The notes under the pieces: model-generated
Databases searched by the model: none
What the model was told of the DNA's origin: nothing
What the model saw: the letters and a program-made list of their open reading frames with translations, nothing else
Assembly (NCBI RefSeq): GCF_900086725.1
Contig: NZ_LT574838.1
Location: forward strand, 374,986 to 438,985
DNA from: Bariatricus massiliensis
GTDB lineage: Bacteria > Bacillota > Clostridia > Lachnospirales > Lachnospiraceae
Direction of reading: 5' to 3'
Length of the DNA: 64,000 bases
Part shown: piece after piece, positions 27,528 to 36,002 of the stretch
Layout of the letters: each line of letters opens with the position of its first letter
Position numbering within the stretch: the first letter of the stretch is position 1
Position numbers and translations under genes: made by a program

Positions 27528-28453
27528 TGGCAGATATAGCAGCTTCTGTTCTTGCGAAACTTAAAAATAAAGCAAAGGCTTCTGGTATTAGTTATCAGCA
27601 GTGCTTACAGCTTTTTGTGCAGGAGGAATTCCTGCGAAGGCTTTCAAAATCGGGATATGAGGATAACCTCATCCTCAAAGGCGGCCTGTTTATTTACACA
27701 CTTACCAATTTTGAAAGTCGAGCCACGATTGATGTGGATTTTCTTCTTCGGTCAGTGTCCAATTCGATGGAGGATGTAACAGAACTGATTAACAGTGTAA
27801 TTAATACGCCAACGGGCAATGACTATATTTTTATGACTGCAAAAGGTTTTGAAGAAATCTCTCCACAGAGAAAGTATCACGGCATTAGTGCACAGATTAT
27901 TGCTCAGATAAAGAATGTCCGTGTTCCGTTTAATGTGGATATAGGTGTGGGTGATGTCATCGTGCCTTCTGCTCAGGCACGAAGTATTAATACACAACTT
28001 CCTGACTTTGAAGCACCTGTTATCAAAACTTACTCTATCGAAAGCACTATCGCAGAAAAATTCGATGCAATCCTACAACGCTTTGAGCTGACGGGAAGAA
28101 TGAAAGATTTTTACGATATTTACTATCTGGCTAGGACTTTTGATTTTGACGGTTCAAAATTGCAGACGGCAGTTTTTGAAACCTTGCAGCGACGTGGCAC
28201 TCCCTATGATAGAGATAGTTTCAAACGTATTGTTGCCCTTTCCGAAGATGTGGATATGCAGAAACGGTGGGAATATTTCTTGAAGAATATTAAAGCTGAT
28301 ACGCTTGAGTTCACTGTTGTGATTGATAAGATACAGAAATTCCTTGAGCCCGTGTTTGATGCGATAGTGAATGAAGATGAATGGCAGACTGTTTGGAAAA
28401 GTAATGTAAAAAAATGGTCAAATCTGAATGGAGGTCTCAACGGTGACGATTAA
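27527..28453 (+). CDS. abiEii: AbiEii-type nucleotidyltransferase toxin
   Basis: A 308-residue member of the nucleotidyltransferase AbiEii/AbiGii family. The active-site loop is LILKGGLFIYTL (GG at 52-53), followed by RATIDVDFLLR with the metal-binding acids Asp69 and Asp71. A later motif, MKDFYDIYYLA, is typical of AbiEii. Such toxins block growth, some by adding nucleotides to tRNA, and can abort phage infection; the target here is unknown. The key residues appear intact, so the toxin is probably functional. Confidence 0.88.
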   Translation: MADIAASVLAKLKNKAKASGISYQQCLQLFVQEEFLRRLSKSGYEDNLILKGGLFIYTLTNFESRATIDVDFLLRSVSNSMEDVTELINSVINTPTGNDYIFMTAKGFEEISPQRKYHGISAQIIAQIKNVRVPFNVDIGVGDVIVPSAQARSINTQLPDFEAPVIKTYSIESTIAEKFDAILQRFELTGRMKDFYDIYYLARTFDFDGSKLQTAVFETLQRRGTPYDRDSFKRIVALSEDVDMQKRWEYFLKNIKADTLEFTVVIDKIQKFLEPVFDAIVNEDEWQTVWKSNVKKWSNLNGGLNGDD

Positions 28454-28523
28454 GAATGCAAAAGCAGATGTTCCTTCAAAAAAGTTACTTCACTTAACCA
28501 ATCACCATTACAAATACCTATAG
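28443..28523 (+). pseudogene. Short open frame after abiEii, possible remnant of a third gene
   Basis: A GTG at 28443 with GGAGGT seven bases upstream opens a 26-codon frame (VTIKNAKADVPSKKLLHLTN and on) that overlaps the abiEii stop by 11 bases and ends just before the terminator. The good ribosome site and coupled position look like a real gene start, but the product is too short to recognise. It may be the stump of a deleted third gene or a genuine small peptide. Confidence 0.4.
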
Positions 28524-28531
28524 ACGCCGTA

Positions 28532-28575
28532 AGGGACACTTCCTTATCTGAAGTGTCCCTCGTGGAATTCTTTTT
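28532..28575 (+). terminator. Terminator between abiE and pckA
   Basis: AGGGACACTTC (28532-28542) pairs perfectly over 11 bases with GAAGTGTCCCT (28550-28560); a TTTTT run follows about 10 bases later on the plus strand. It lies between two converging genes and may serve both. Confidence 0.75.
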
Positions 28576-28593
28576 ATTAATTCATTATTATTC

Positions 28594-30198
28594 TTATAAC
28601 TGAGGGCCTGCGGAAACCAATGCTTTTCCTGCTTCATTTCCCTCATATTTAGCAAAGTTCTTCACAAAACGCTGTGCCAGATCTTTCGCTTTTTCTTCCC
28701 ATTCAGATACTTCTGCGTATGTATCGCGAGGATCGAGAATCTTTGGATCTACGCCCGGAAGTTCTGTCGGAATCTCAAAGTTAAAGTAAGGCAGTTCTTT
28801 TGTCGGAGCCTCTGCAATAGAACCGTCCAGAATCGCGTCGATGATACCGCGTGTGTCTTTGATAGAAATACGTTTTCCTGAACCATTCCATCCAGTGTTC
28901 ACAAGGTATGCCTTGGCGCCGCTCTGCTCCATCTTCTTAACAAGCTCTTCTGCATATTTTGTCGGGTGCAGTTCCAAGAATGCCTGACCGAAGCATGCGG
29001 AGAATGTAGGTGTCGGTTCCGTAATACCACGCTCTGTTCCGGCAAGCTTAGCAGTAAATCCTGACAGGAAGTAATACTGTGTCTGTTCCGGAGTCAGAAC
29101 TGATACCGGAGGAAGAACACCGAACGCGTCCGCGGAAAGGAAGATGACATCCTTCGCCGCCGGAGCTGCTGAAACCGGACGCACGATTTTTTCAATATGG
29201 TCGATTGGGTAAGATACACGTGTATTCTCTGTAACGCTCTTATCGTTAAAATCAATCTTGCCTTCTTCGTCAAGTGTGACATTCTCTAAAAGGGCATTGC
29301 GCTTGATCGCGTTGTAAATATCCGGTTCAGATTCTTTGTCAAGATTGATAACCTTCGCGTAACATCCACCCTCAAAGTTAAAGATACCATTGTCATCCCA
29401 GCCATGCTCGTCATCTCCGATAAGAAGACGCTTTGGATCGGTAGACAATGTGGTCTTTCCTGTTCCTGAAAGTCCGAAGAAGATGGCGGTATTCTCGCCG
29501 TTCAAATCCGTGTTGGCAGAGCAGTGCATAGAAGCGATGCCCTTCAGCGGCAGGTAGTAGTTCATCATAGAGAACATACCCTTCTTCATCTCACCGCCGT
29601 ACCATGTATTTACGATAACCTGCTCACGGCTTGTGATGTTGAACATTGCAGCCGTCTCAGAATTAAGGCCTAACTCTTTATAGTTTTCCACTTTTGCCTT
29701 TGAGGCATTATAAACAACGAAGTCCGGCTCAAAGTTCTCAAGCTCTTCAGCAGTCGGCCTGATGAACATATTCGTTACGAAATGAGCCTGCCATGCAACT
29801 TCCACGATAAAACGGATTGCCATGCGGGTATCTTTATTCGCTCCGCAGAATAAATCCACTACAAAAAGTCTCTTATTGCTAAGCTCTTTGAGTGCGATAT
29901 CCTTTACCACATCCCAAGCTTCCTGAGTAGCAGGATGGTTGTCATTCTTATACTCATCGGATGTCCACCATACAGTATCTTTTGAATTTTCATCCATAAC
30001 AATGAACTTGTCCTTAGGTGAACGTCCTGTGTAGATACCAGTCATAACATTAACTGCGCCGAGCTCACTTACCTGACCCTTTTCAAATCCTTCCAAGCCC
30101 GGTTTTGTCTCTTCTTCAAACAACATCTCATAAGAAGGATTGTGAATAATCTCTGTGGTTCCGGTAATACCATATTGGCTCAAATCAACATTTGCCAT
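28594..30198 (-). CDS. pckA: Phosphoenolpyruvate carboxykinase (ATP)
   Basis: A 534-residue ATP-type PEPCK that interconverts oxaloacetate and PEP. In fermenting gut anaerobes it often runs in the carboxylating direction, giving ATP. The kinase P-loop GLSGTGKTTLS is at 242-252, with GDDEHGWDDNGIFNFEGGCY after it supplying the metal-binding acids (split here only by position: GDDEH at 261, then the FNFEGG segment). The arginine motif YTGRSPKDKF is near residue 56. GAGG precedes the ATG. It has its own promoter. Confidence 0.97.
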   Translation of the reverse strand: MANVDLSQYGITGTTEIIHNPSYEMLFEEETKPGLEGFEKGQVSELGAVNVMTGIYTGRSPKDKFIVMDENSKDTVWWTSDEYKNDNHPATQEAWDVVKDIALKELSNKRLFVVDLFCGANKDTRMAIRFIVEVAWQAHFVTNMFIRPTAEELENFEPDFVVYNASKAKVENYKELGLNSETAAMFNITSREQVIVNTWYGGEMKKGMFSMMNYYLPLKGIASMHCSANTDLNGENTAIFFGLSGTGKTTLSTDPKRLLIGDDEHGWDDNGIFNFEGGCYAKVINLDKESEPDIYNAIKRNALLENVTLDEEGKIDFNDKSVTENTRVSYPIDHIEKIVRPVSAAPAAKDVIFLSADAFGVLPPVSVLTPEQTQYYFLSGFTAKLAGTERGITEPTPTFSACFGQAFLELHPTKYAEELVKKMEQSGAKAYLVNTGWNGSGKRISIKDTRGIIDAILDGSIAEAPTKELPYFNFEIPTELPGVDPKILDPRDTYAEVSEWEEKAKDLAQRFVKNFAKYEGNEAGKALVSAGPQL

Positions 30199-30238
30199 CT
30201 TTCATCAACCTCACTTTCATTTTTTCGAAATCTATTCT

Positions 30239-30267
30239 ATTATCTCACTTTGTGAATAAAAAGTCAA
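30239..30267 (-). promoter_or_regulatory. Promoter of pckA
   Basis: TTGACT (30267-30262) and GATAAT (30244-30239) are 17 bases apart on the minus strand. The -35 box overlaps the stop codon of the upstream gene. Confidence 0.8.
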
Positions 30268-31103
30268 TGTCTTGAAACACTAAATTTATCTTCCTTTTCC
30301 TCCTGCCACAAGTTGTTTATTAGTCCTCCGACCAACATCACATACATGCAGAAATAAAGCCAGAGCATAACCATTACAATGGCCGCCATACTTCCGTACA
30401 ATACGGTAAATCCTCTGAAAATCGTCAAATACATAGAGAATATAAACGAGATAAAGAGCCATCCTACTGAAGTAAATACAGCTCCCGGCAGCTGATTGCG
30501 TATACTGTCTCTTCTATTCGGAAGAAAACGGTATATCAAAAGCGAGAAGCCAAGCAGAACAATAAAGGAAATCATTGTCCTCATCTGCAGGATAAAGTCA
30601 ATGGTTTCTTTCAATAAAGGAATACGTTCATTCACAAATATACTGATGCTGTTTCCGAATACAGACAGCACAAGTCCTAAAACAATAGAAACAATAAATA
30701 TAACCGTGTAAATAGAGGCACGTATGCGGATAAAAATATAGTTCCTTGTCTCCCTGATTCCATATACGCAGTTCAGTCCATTGCTCATCGCAAGTACACC
30801 CTTGCCTGCCGACCACATGGCTATCACAGCCGTAATCGGAATGACGGTTCTTGACTGGTTATACACCTGATTCACAATCCCGACCATGAAGCCCTTCATG
30901 GATTCCTCCGGGAATACCTGTACGACCGCTGACATCACATCCCCTTTTGTGACAGGGGTATACTGCACAATTGTTAAAAGCAGTAAAATGATGGGAATCA
31001 TGCTCAACATAAAAAAGTAGGCCGACTGTGCCGCGTATGCACCGGCGTGATTGTCTGCCAGCTGCCCTGTAAATCCCATGATTTTATTAATCAATTTTTT
31101 CAT
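30264..31103 (-). CDS. YihY/UPF0761 family inner membrane protein
   Basis: A 279-residue protein with about six membrane helices. DNHAGAYAAQSAYFFMLSMIP at its start, together with IAMWSAGKGVLAMSNGLNCVYG in the middle, identifies the YihY/BrkB-like family (formerly and wrongly called ribonuclease BN). The function is not established. The ATG has GGAGA upstream. It lies just downstream of the 6S-like RNA and its terminator, with its promoter probably in that 100-base gap. Confidence 0.88.
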   Translation of the reverse strand: MKKLINKIMGFTGQLADNHAGAYAAQSAYFFMLSMIPIILLLLTIVQYTPVTKGDVMSAVVQVFPEESMKGFMVGIVNQVYNQSRTVIPITAVIAMWSAGKGVLAMSNGLNCVYGIRETRNYIFIRIRASIYTVIFIVSIVLGLVLSVFGNSISIFVNERIPLLKETIDFILQMRTMISFIVLLGFSLLIYRFLPNRRDSIRNQLPGAVFTSVGWLFISFIFSMYLTIFRGFTVLYGSMAAIVMVMLWLYFCMYVMLVGGLINNLWQEEKEDKFSVSRH

Positions 31104-31206
31104 AATATGTCTCCGCGAATTTTTATTAGTATGTAGTTTACCATAAATTTACACATTTTTAAACTCTTTCTTATATTGCCGTAATCATTAGCCAATCCCC
31201 GAAATG

Positions 31207-31236
31207 TAAAAGGGCAGCTGCTTACGCAACTGCCTC
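31207..31236 (-). terminator. Terminator of the 6S-like RNA
   Basis: On the minus strand GGCAGTTGC and GCAGCTGCC form a stem with a GTAA loop, followed by CTTTTAC. It lies a few bases after the 3' end of the RNA. Confidence 0.8.
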
Positions 31237-31242
31237 TTATCA

Positions 31243-31428
31243 TTGGTAACTTCCCCGGGATGCCGTTTTCCGTATTTTGACTCCTAGCCACAGCTAGGTG
31301 GGCGACCGCATCTGCTTTTCTGCCTTCCCCTGCGATACGGGGGCCTGACATATTACAGAGATATAGGAATCCCGTTTAAAGTTTTGTAGGTTCAAAATAA
31401 CGGAATTATCGAGCACTCCAGGTTTCCT
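31243..31428 (-). ncRNA. ssrS: 6S RNA (SsrS-like)
   Basis: An untranslated, strongly promoted segment of about 186 bases that I read as 6S RNA, which binds sigma-A RNA polymerase in stationary phase. Its ends pair: CCTGGAGTGCT near the 5' end with CGGCATCCCGGG near the 3' end, then TTCCGTTATTTTGA with TCAAAATACGGAA. The middle contains an open region (AACCTACAAAACTTTAAACGGG) and an inner arm with GGCCCCCG and CAGGGG. This rod with a central bubble, flanked by a promoter and a terminator, fits Firmicutes 6S RNA. No covariance model was run. Confidence 0.78.
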
Positions 31429-31434
31429 ACACTT

Positions 31435-31463
31435 ATTATAGCCTATAGTCTACCATTTTTCAA
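31435..31463 (-). promoter_or_regulatory. Promoter of the 6S-like RNA
   Basis: TTGAAA (31463-31458) and TATAAT (31440-31435) are 17 bases apart on the minus strand, placing the start near 31428, where the paired 5' end of the RNA begins. Between here and 31731 I see only a CATTGAG/CTCAATG hairpin at 31522-31543 and no gene. Confidence 0.88.
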
Positions 31464-31730
31464 CATTTATTATTCATATTAGCAGACTGGTATTATAATC
31501 CATGGACGGCTGGTCCTAACACATTGAGGGGCAGTACTCAATGAGCGGAGCCATTCATCGGCATTTTACACTTTTGCGACATTTTTCCTATTCAACCGCC
31601 TCCTCTTCTCATTCAAAATTTGGTCCTATTATGCCATTTTCACCAGTGAAAGTCAATACGTTTTTGAAAGTTATTCCATTTCCCCAATTCATTTATTCTG
31701 ATTTTCCAAATTTTTTTATGCTGTTGCCGC

Positions 31731-31766
31731 AAAAAAGTGCAGGATTTCAATTCAAATCCTGCACTT
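31731..31766 (-). terminator. Terminator after the thrC operon
   Basis: AGTGCAGGATTT (12 bases) pairs perfectly with AAATCCTGCACT and is followed by TTTTTT on the minus strand, 15 bases after the stop of the small membrane protein. Confidence 0.9.
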
Positions 31767-31780
31767 CTTTCATCTCATCT

Positions 31781-32125
31781 CTAAAAATATGTTTTATTCA
31801 GCTTAGACACTGTTACAGAAAACCAAATCAATACCACGAACACAAGCACCAGTACAATCCAGAAAAAATTGCCCGTGGACATCACAAAAGTCTCACATAA
31901 ATCCATCAGGCCATAGATTATCGTTGAAATACCGAGTATGGCCATCTTTGGCGCGACCGCCTTGATATATCCGTCCTTGTCTTTACATGTTTTCGGATTC
32001 ACATCCTTCGGAAGAAGGATAGAACTAGTGATATCTCCGGTACTTTTCAGCTTATACAATGCATAGAAAATATACAGACCGCAGCCAACACCCAATATTC
32101 CGAATATTCCACCCATATTTTGCAT
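31781..32125 (-). CDS. Small membrane protein of unknown function
   Basis: A 114-residue protein I do not recognise. Three hydrophobic segments are visible: about 4-25, 64-80 and 88-107. The first loop carries SILLPKDVNPKTCKDKDGYI, and there are few charged residues elsewhere. The ATG has GGAGAAA upstream and lies one base after the thrC stop, so it is translated from the thrC message and its terminator ends the unit. Confidence 0.7.
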   Translation of the reverse strand: MQNMGGIFGILGVGCGLYIFYALYKLKSTGDITSSILLPKDVNPKTCKDKDGYIKAVAPKMAILGISTIIYGLMDLCETFVMSTGNFFWIVLVLVFVVLIWFSVTVSKLNKTYF

Positions 32126-32126
32126 C

Positions 32127-33635
32127 TTACTTTTCTCCTATGTTTTTATTTACTCCGAGGATCGCTTTTACCGTCTCCTCCATCTTATCCACATCACATT
32201 CTTCACAGTGGCATACCTTGGCGCTCCGAATCTCATCTATCGCCTTCGGTATCTCCGTTCCCGATATCCTGCTCAGCTCATCGAGCAATTCCAATTCATC
32301 CATGCCTTTATACTTATCGTCTATGGCCGACATCACGCTGCCCACAAACTTATACGGGCTGGCAGTCGAAGCGATGACCGTCTTTCTTGAATCTCCACTG
32401 TCTTCGGCATATGCTTTATAGACCCGTGAAGCAACCGCCGTATGCGTATCCACCACGTATCCTGTATTCTTGTATATATCATGAATCGTCTGTTTCACTT
32501 CCTCCTCTGTGGCGTACCCCGCCGCAAAATCTGATAGCTCCGCTTTCATCTCGCCGCTGACCTTATAGATTCCTTCCGTCTTCAGCTCTTGCATAAATCC
32601 CGAATTCCTCCGGGCGTCCTGACCGGAAATCAGATAAATCAGCCGCTCCAAATTGCTGGATATCAAGATATCCATGGAAGGCGATGTAGTGAGGATAAAA
32701 TCTCTGTTCTTATCATAAACCCCTGTCTGGAAGAAATCAAATAATACTTTATTCTCATTAGAAGCACAGATTAATTTAGCTATGGGTATCCCCATCTGTT
32801 TGGCATAATAAGCCGCCAGAATATTGCCAAAGTTTCCGGTAGGTACCACTACGTTAATCTCTTCCCCTTCCGTAATCTCCTCATTCAGCAAAAGCTTTGC
32901 GTATGCGTACACGTAATATACAATCTGAGGCACGAGCCGCCCGATGTTGATCGAATTGGCGGAGGACAACTGATAACCAGCCTGCCCCAATTCTTCCGCA
33001 AGCTTTTTGTTCTCAAACATCTCCTTCACACCGCTCTGGGCATTGTCAAAATTCCCGTGAATCGCTACCACCGATGTATTGCTTCCCTTCTGTGTCACCA
33101 TCTGCAGCTCCTGCACCCGGCTGACACCGTCCTTCGGATAAAATACAATAATCTTTGTTCCCTCTACGTCAGCGAATCCCGCCAGCGCGGCCTTCCCTGT
33201 ATCCCCGGAAGTGGCCGTCAATATAACAATTTCTTTCTCTGCCTGATTCTTTTTTGCCGATGTGGTGAGTAGATGAGGCAATATAGAGAGCGCCATATCT
33301 TTAAACGCTATCGTTGCCCCGTGGAATAATTCCAAATAGTAGGCATCTTCCACTTTTGCCAGCGGAGCAATCTCTTCTGTGTCGAACTTATCATCATAAG
33401 CCTTTGCGATACAAGCCTTTAATTCCGCCTCCGTAAAGTCCGTAAAGAACTCTTTCATCACAGCGTAGGCAGTTTCTTGATAGGTCATATTTTTAAGGGT
33501 ATCCAAAGACACTGAAAGCTTCGGTATCGCTGTCGGTACGAAGAGCCCTCCGTCGTCGGCAAGACCTTTTAGGATGGCCTCGGAAGCAGTCACAGTCTTT
33601 TCTGAGTTTCTTGTGCTTTTGTAAAGTAGATTCAT
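32127..33635 (-). CDS. thrC: Threonine synthase
   Basis: A 502-residue PLP enzyme that converts O-phosphohomoserine to threonine. The N terminus YKSTRNSEKTVTASEAILKGLADDGGLFVP is split into typical pieces (TVTASEAILKGLADDGG), and the PLP-binding Lys112 is in HGATIAFKDMALSI. ILTATSGDTGKAALAGF binds the cofactor phosphate. This is the longer, yeast/E. coli-like form. GAAGGGTGAG precedes the ATG. Confidence 0.95.
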   Translation of the reverse strand: MNLLYKSTRNSEKTVTASEAILKGLADDGGLFVPTAIPKLSVSLDTLKNMTYQETAYAVMKEFFTDFTEAELKACIAKAYDDKFDTEEIAPLAKVEDAYYLELFHGATIAFKDMALSILPHLLTTSAKKNQAEKEIVILTATSGDTGKAALAGFADVEGTKIIVFYPKDGVSRVQELQMVTQKGSNTSVVAIHGNFDNAQSGVKEMFENKKLAEELGQAGYQLSSANSINIGRLVPQIVYYVYAYAKLLLNEEITEGEEINVVVPTGNFGNILAAYYAKQMGIPIAKLICASNENKVLFDFFQTGVYDKNRDFILTTSPSMDILISSNLERLIYLISGQDARRNSGFMQELKTEGIYKVSGEMKAELSDFAAGYATEEEVKQTIHDIYKNTGYVVDTHTAVASRVYKAYAEDSGDSRKTVIASTASPYKFVGSVMSAIDDKYKGMDELELLDELSRISGTEIPKAIDEIRSAKVCHCEECDVDKMEETVKAILGVNKNIGEK

Positions 33636-33678
33636 GATTTCTCACCCTTCTCAAGTTTTTTCATTTACTTATCTAGCG

Positions 33679-33707
33679 ATTATAGCATACCTTGTACCGT
33701 TACGCAA
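33679..33707 (-). promoter_or_regulatory. Promoter of thrC
   Basis: TTGCGT (33707-33702) and TATAAT (33684-33679) are separated by 17 bases on the minus strand, about 40 bases before the thrC ATG. Confidence 0.8.
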
Positions 33708-33752
33708 TTTCATTTTCCCCATTCACAGACATTTGTCCACTTGTCACAGACA

Positions 33753-35066
33753 TTACGCCTTTTCCTTCCGGAAAATTATAAATAATAATGCACTGGCCCC
33801 CATCAGGAAAGGATAATACAGATAGGGCATGACTGCAAAGGGCGTAAGGCCGGACAGCGATGCCGCCGCCAGAAGCTGCGCCCCGTAAGGTATCACTCCC
33901 TGCCCTACCGATGTAAATATGTCCAGAAGTGAGGCTGTCCTCCGCTTAGAAATCCCGAATTCACTGCTTATCTCCTTCGCGATAGGGCCGGCCATCACAA
34001 TAGCCACCGTGTTGTTCGCCGTGCAGCAGTCCACCAGCAGGGACAACCCTGCGATACCTGCCTGCGCTCCCCTTGGCCCCTTGATTTTGCTGCGGATCAG
34101 ATTGAGAATAAACTGAATTCCGCCGTATTCTTTCACCAGAGATACGATACAGGCCACTACAATAGAAATCACAGTAATGTCATACATCCCTGTCACGCCG
34201 CCTATATTTTCTCCGTTCACCACTCCTCCGCCTACCGCGAGGAAGATTTGGCTTACGGACAAGCTTCCGGCAGCTACCCCGACAATAAGCGAAACGACGG
34301 TCCCGCCAATCAGCACTACAAATACATTGATACCGGCTAATGCGCCGATCAATACGAGAATATAAGGTACTACCTTCCATATATTATAAGGAAGCGCCTC
34401 CGTAATCTGATAACTTCCGCCCCGGGTAACAAAGAGCAGCAGCACAATGGTGAGAATCGCTGCCGGGAGCACAATCAAAAAGTTCTCCCTGAATTTGTCT
34501 CTCATCTCACAGCCCTGTGTCTTCACTGCAGCGATGGTAGTGTCCGATATCATGGAAAGGTTGTCCCCAAACATGGCGCCGCAGACCACCGCCCCCACAC
34601 AGACTGCCATGGCATATCCGCTCTTCTCGCTGATCTGTACTGCTATAGGTGACAACGCCGCTATCGTGCCGACAGAAGTACCCATGGACACCGAAATAAA
34701 ACAGCCGATAATAAACAGTCCCACTACAGCGATATTGGACGGTAAAATGGACAGTCCTAGATTCACGGTACTCTCTGCGCCTCCCGCCGCCGTTACCGCG
34801 CCGGAAAATCCGCCGGCACACAGGAAAATGAGACACATAGTAATAATGTTGTCATCCCCGGTCCCTTTCGCGATAATCTTTATCTTCTCGTCAAAAGAAA
34901 CCTCTCTGTTCTGTAGAAACGCAGTCAAAAGCGCTATCAAAAACGCCACGATTGCCGGCATCGCATAAAAATCCCCTGTCACGATTCCCGCGCCCAAAAA
35001 TATAACCAAAAACACTCCTATCGGAAGCAGCGCAGCCGCCCTTCCTTTCTCTCTATCCTTTCCCAT
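33753..35066 (-). CDS. NhaC-family Na+/H+ antiporter or related transporter
   Basis: A 437-residue transporter with about eleven helices, of the NhaC superfamily. Conserved segments include GDNLSMISDTTIAA and ILVGIVTG-like repeats, and VDCCTANNTVAIVMAGPIAKEI near residue 350 (quoted in part). Members exchange Na+ for protons or carry organic acids (for example malate/lactate), so the substrate is open. The ATG at 35066 has GGAGGAG upstream and is one base after the regulator stop; an upstream in-frame start would lie inside the regulator gene. Confidence 0.86.
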   Translation of the reverse strand: MGKDREKGRAAALLPIGVFLVIFLGAGIVTGDFYAMPAIVAFLIALLTAFLQNREVSFDEKIKIIAKGTGDDNIITMCLIFLCAGGFSGAVTAAGGAESTVNLGLSILPSNIAVVGLFIIGCFISVSMGTSVGTIAALSPIAVQISEKSGYAMAVCVGAVVCGAMFGDNLSMISDTTIAAVKTQGCEMRDKFRENFLIVLPAAILTIVLLLFVTRGGSYQITEALPYNIWKVVPYILVLIGALAGINVFVVLIGGTVVSLIVGVAAGSLSVSQIFLAVGGGVVNGENIGGVTGMYDITVISIVVACIVSLVKEYGGIQFILNLIRSKIKGPRGAQAGIAGLSLLVDCCTANNTVAIVMAGPIAKEISSEFGISKRRTASLLDIFTSVGQGVIPYGAQLLAAASLSGLTPFAVMPYLYYPFLMGASALLFIIFRKEKA

Positions 35067-35067
35067 C

Positions 35068-35874
35068 CTACTCCTCCTCGAAAATATGTCTGACACCGCT
35101 GAAGTCGCTTCCCAGTTCTTTCTGCATCTCTTCCTTAAAGATACCCGCACTCTTATAGAAGTAGAAGTCATGCCGCACGCACTCGGCCGCCATCGCTATC
35201 ATAGGTTTTGACTTCGTCCAGATAACTTCAGCCGTATGTTCCTCCACGATCTGTCCGAAGACGACCTCTGTATCATCCGACACAAGGGTGACGAACCTGC
35301 CCCCCATCTCTTCCTTTTTATCTTTTAACATACCATGCCGGCAGTACTTTTTAAATGGCAGAGTTCTGTCATTTTCACTAAAATATACCAGCCCGAGACG
35401 CCCCCCGCGCCCTTCAAGTTCCGTCAGTTCCTCTCTTATCTGCTCTAAATCTTCCTCCCATATCTGGACAAGAAGCTCTTTTTTTGTCTTCCTGATAATC
35501 TCCCTGCACTTGGCAAACACATTGTTATATTCCCGTATATGCCAGATATAATCCAAATCCGTTTTGGCTTCATAGCCCTCCAATTCCTTGTCCAGCTCTT
35601 TTAAATTCTCCTCCGTCTCATGCTGGATACGGACAGACACTTCTTTTATAGGAACCGGCGCATACCGATTACCGGAGTCCCCCTCCGTAAAAAGCACAAA
35701 TCCCTTCGTGGTAAGATTCTCAAGAATATTATAAATCTTAGAACGGGGCACTCCCGCAAGCTTGCTGGCCTCATAACCGGAACAGCTTCCGTTTTTCAAC
35801 AGAGCAAGATACACCTTCCCCTCCGCATCCGTAAGGCCTGCTTTATTCAGCAAATTAATAATGTACTCAGACAT
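35068..35874 (-). CDS. TrmB-family transcriptional regulator
   Basis: A 268-residue regulator. The N-terminal winged helix (about 5-70) reads LTDAEGKVYLALLKNGSCSG and VPRSKIYNILENLTTKGFV, the TrmB pattern. A coiled-coil segment and a C-terminal ligand domain follow (IVEEHTAEVIWTKSKPM). TrmB proteins sense sugars or other small metabolites and control transport genes. It is translationally coupled to the NhaC-like transporter, which suggests it responds to that substrate. The ATG at 35874 follows AAGGAAG. Confidence 0.85.
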   Translation of the reverse strand: MSEYIINLLNKAGLTDAEGKVYLALLKNGSCSGYEASKLAGVPRSKIYNILENLTTKGFVLFTEGDSGNRYAPVPIKEVSVRIQHETEENLKELDKELEGYEAKTDLDYIWHIREYNNVFAKCREIIRKTKKELLVQIWEEDLEQIREELTELEGRGGRLGLVYFSENDRTLPFKKYCRHGMLKDKKEEMGGRFVTLVSDDTEVVFGQIVEEHTAEVIWTKSKPMIAMAAECVRHDFYFYKSAGIFKEEMQKELGSDFSGVRHIFEEE

Positions 35875-35927
35875 CTTCCTTCTTCTCCTCATTTTTATTT
35901 CTGTTCATTATAGCATGGGAAAACCGG

Positions 35928-35963
35928 AAAAGCCATGGGCAACCCCTCACCCACGGCTTTTCT
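35928..35963 (-). terminator. Terminator after the dehydratase gene
   Basis: On the minus strand AAAAGCC-TGGG pairs with CCCA-GGCTTTT around a loop; only a weak T-rich run (TTTTCC) follows. It separates the OCD/dehydratase unit from the regulator/transporter unit. Confidence 0.6.
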
Positions 35964-36002
35964 ATCCTAAAGTCATATCATATTGTCATTCTCAAGACCG
36001 CA

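Noticed and set aside
31100..31351. An 83-codon frame over the 6S-like RNA
   Set aside because: It reads through the RNA's paired ends and terminator and has no ribosome site.
31522..31543. CATTGAG/CTCAATG hairpin as a terminator
   Set aside because: It has only seven pairs, no T-run and no gene ending nearby.
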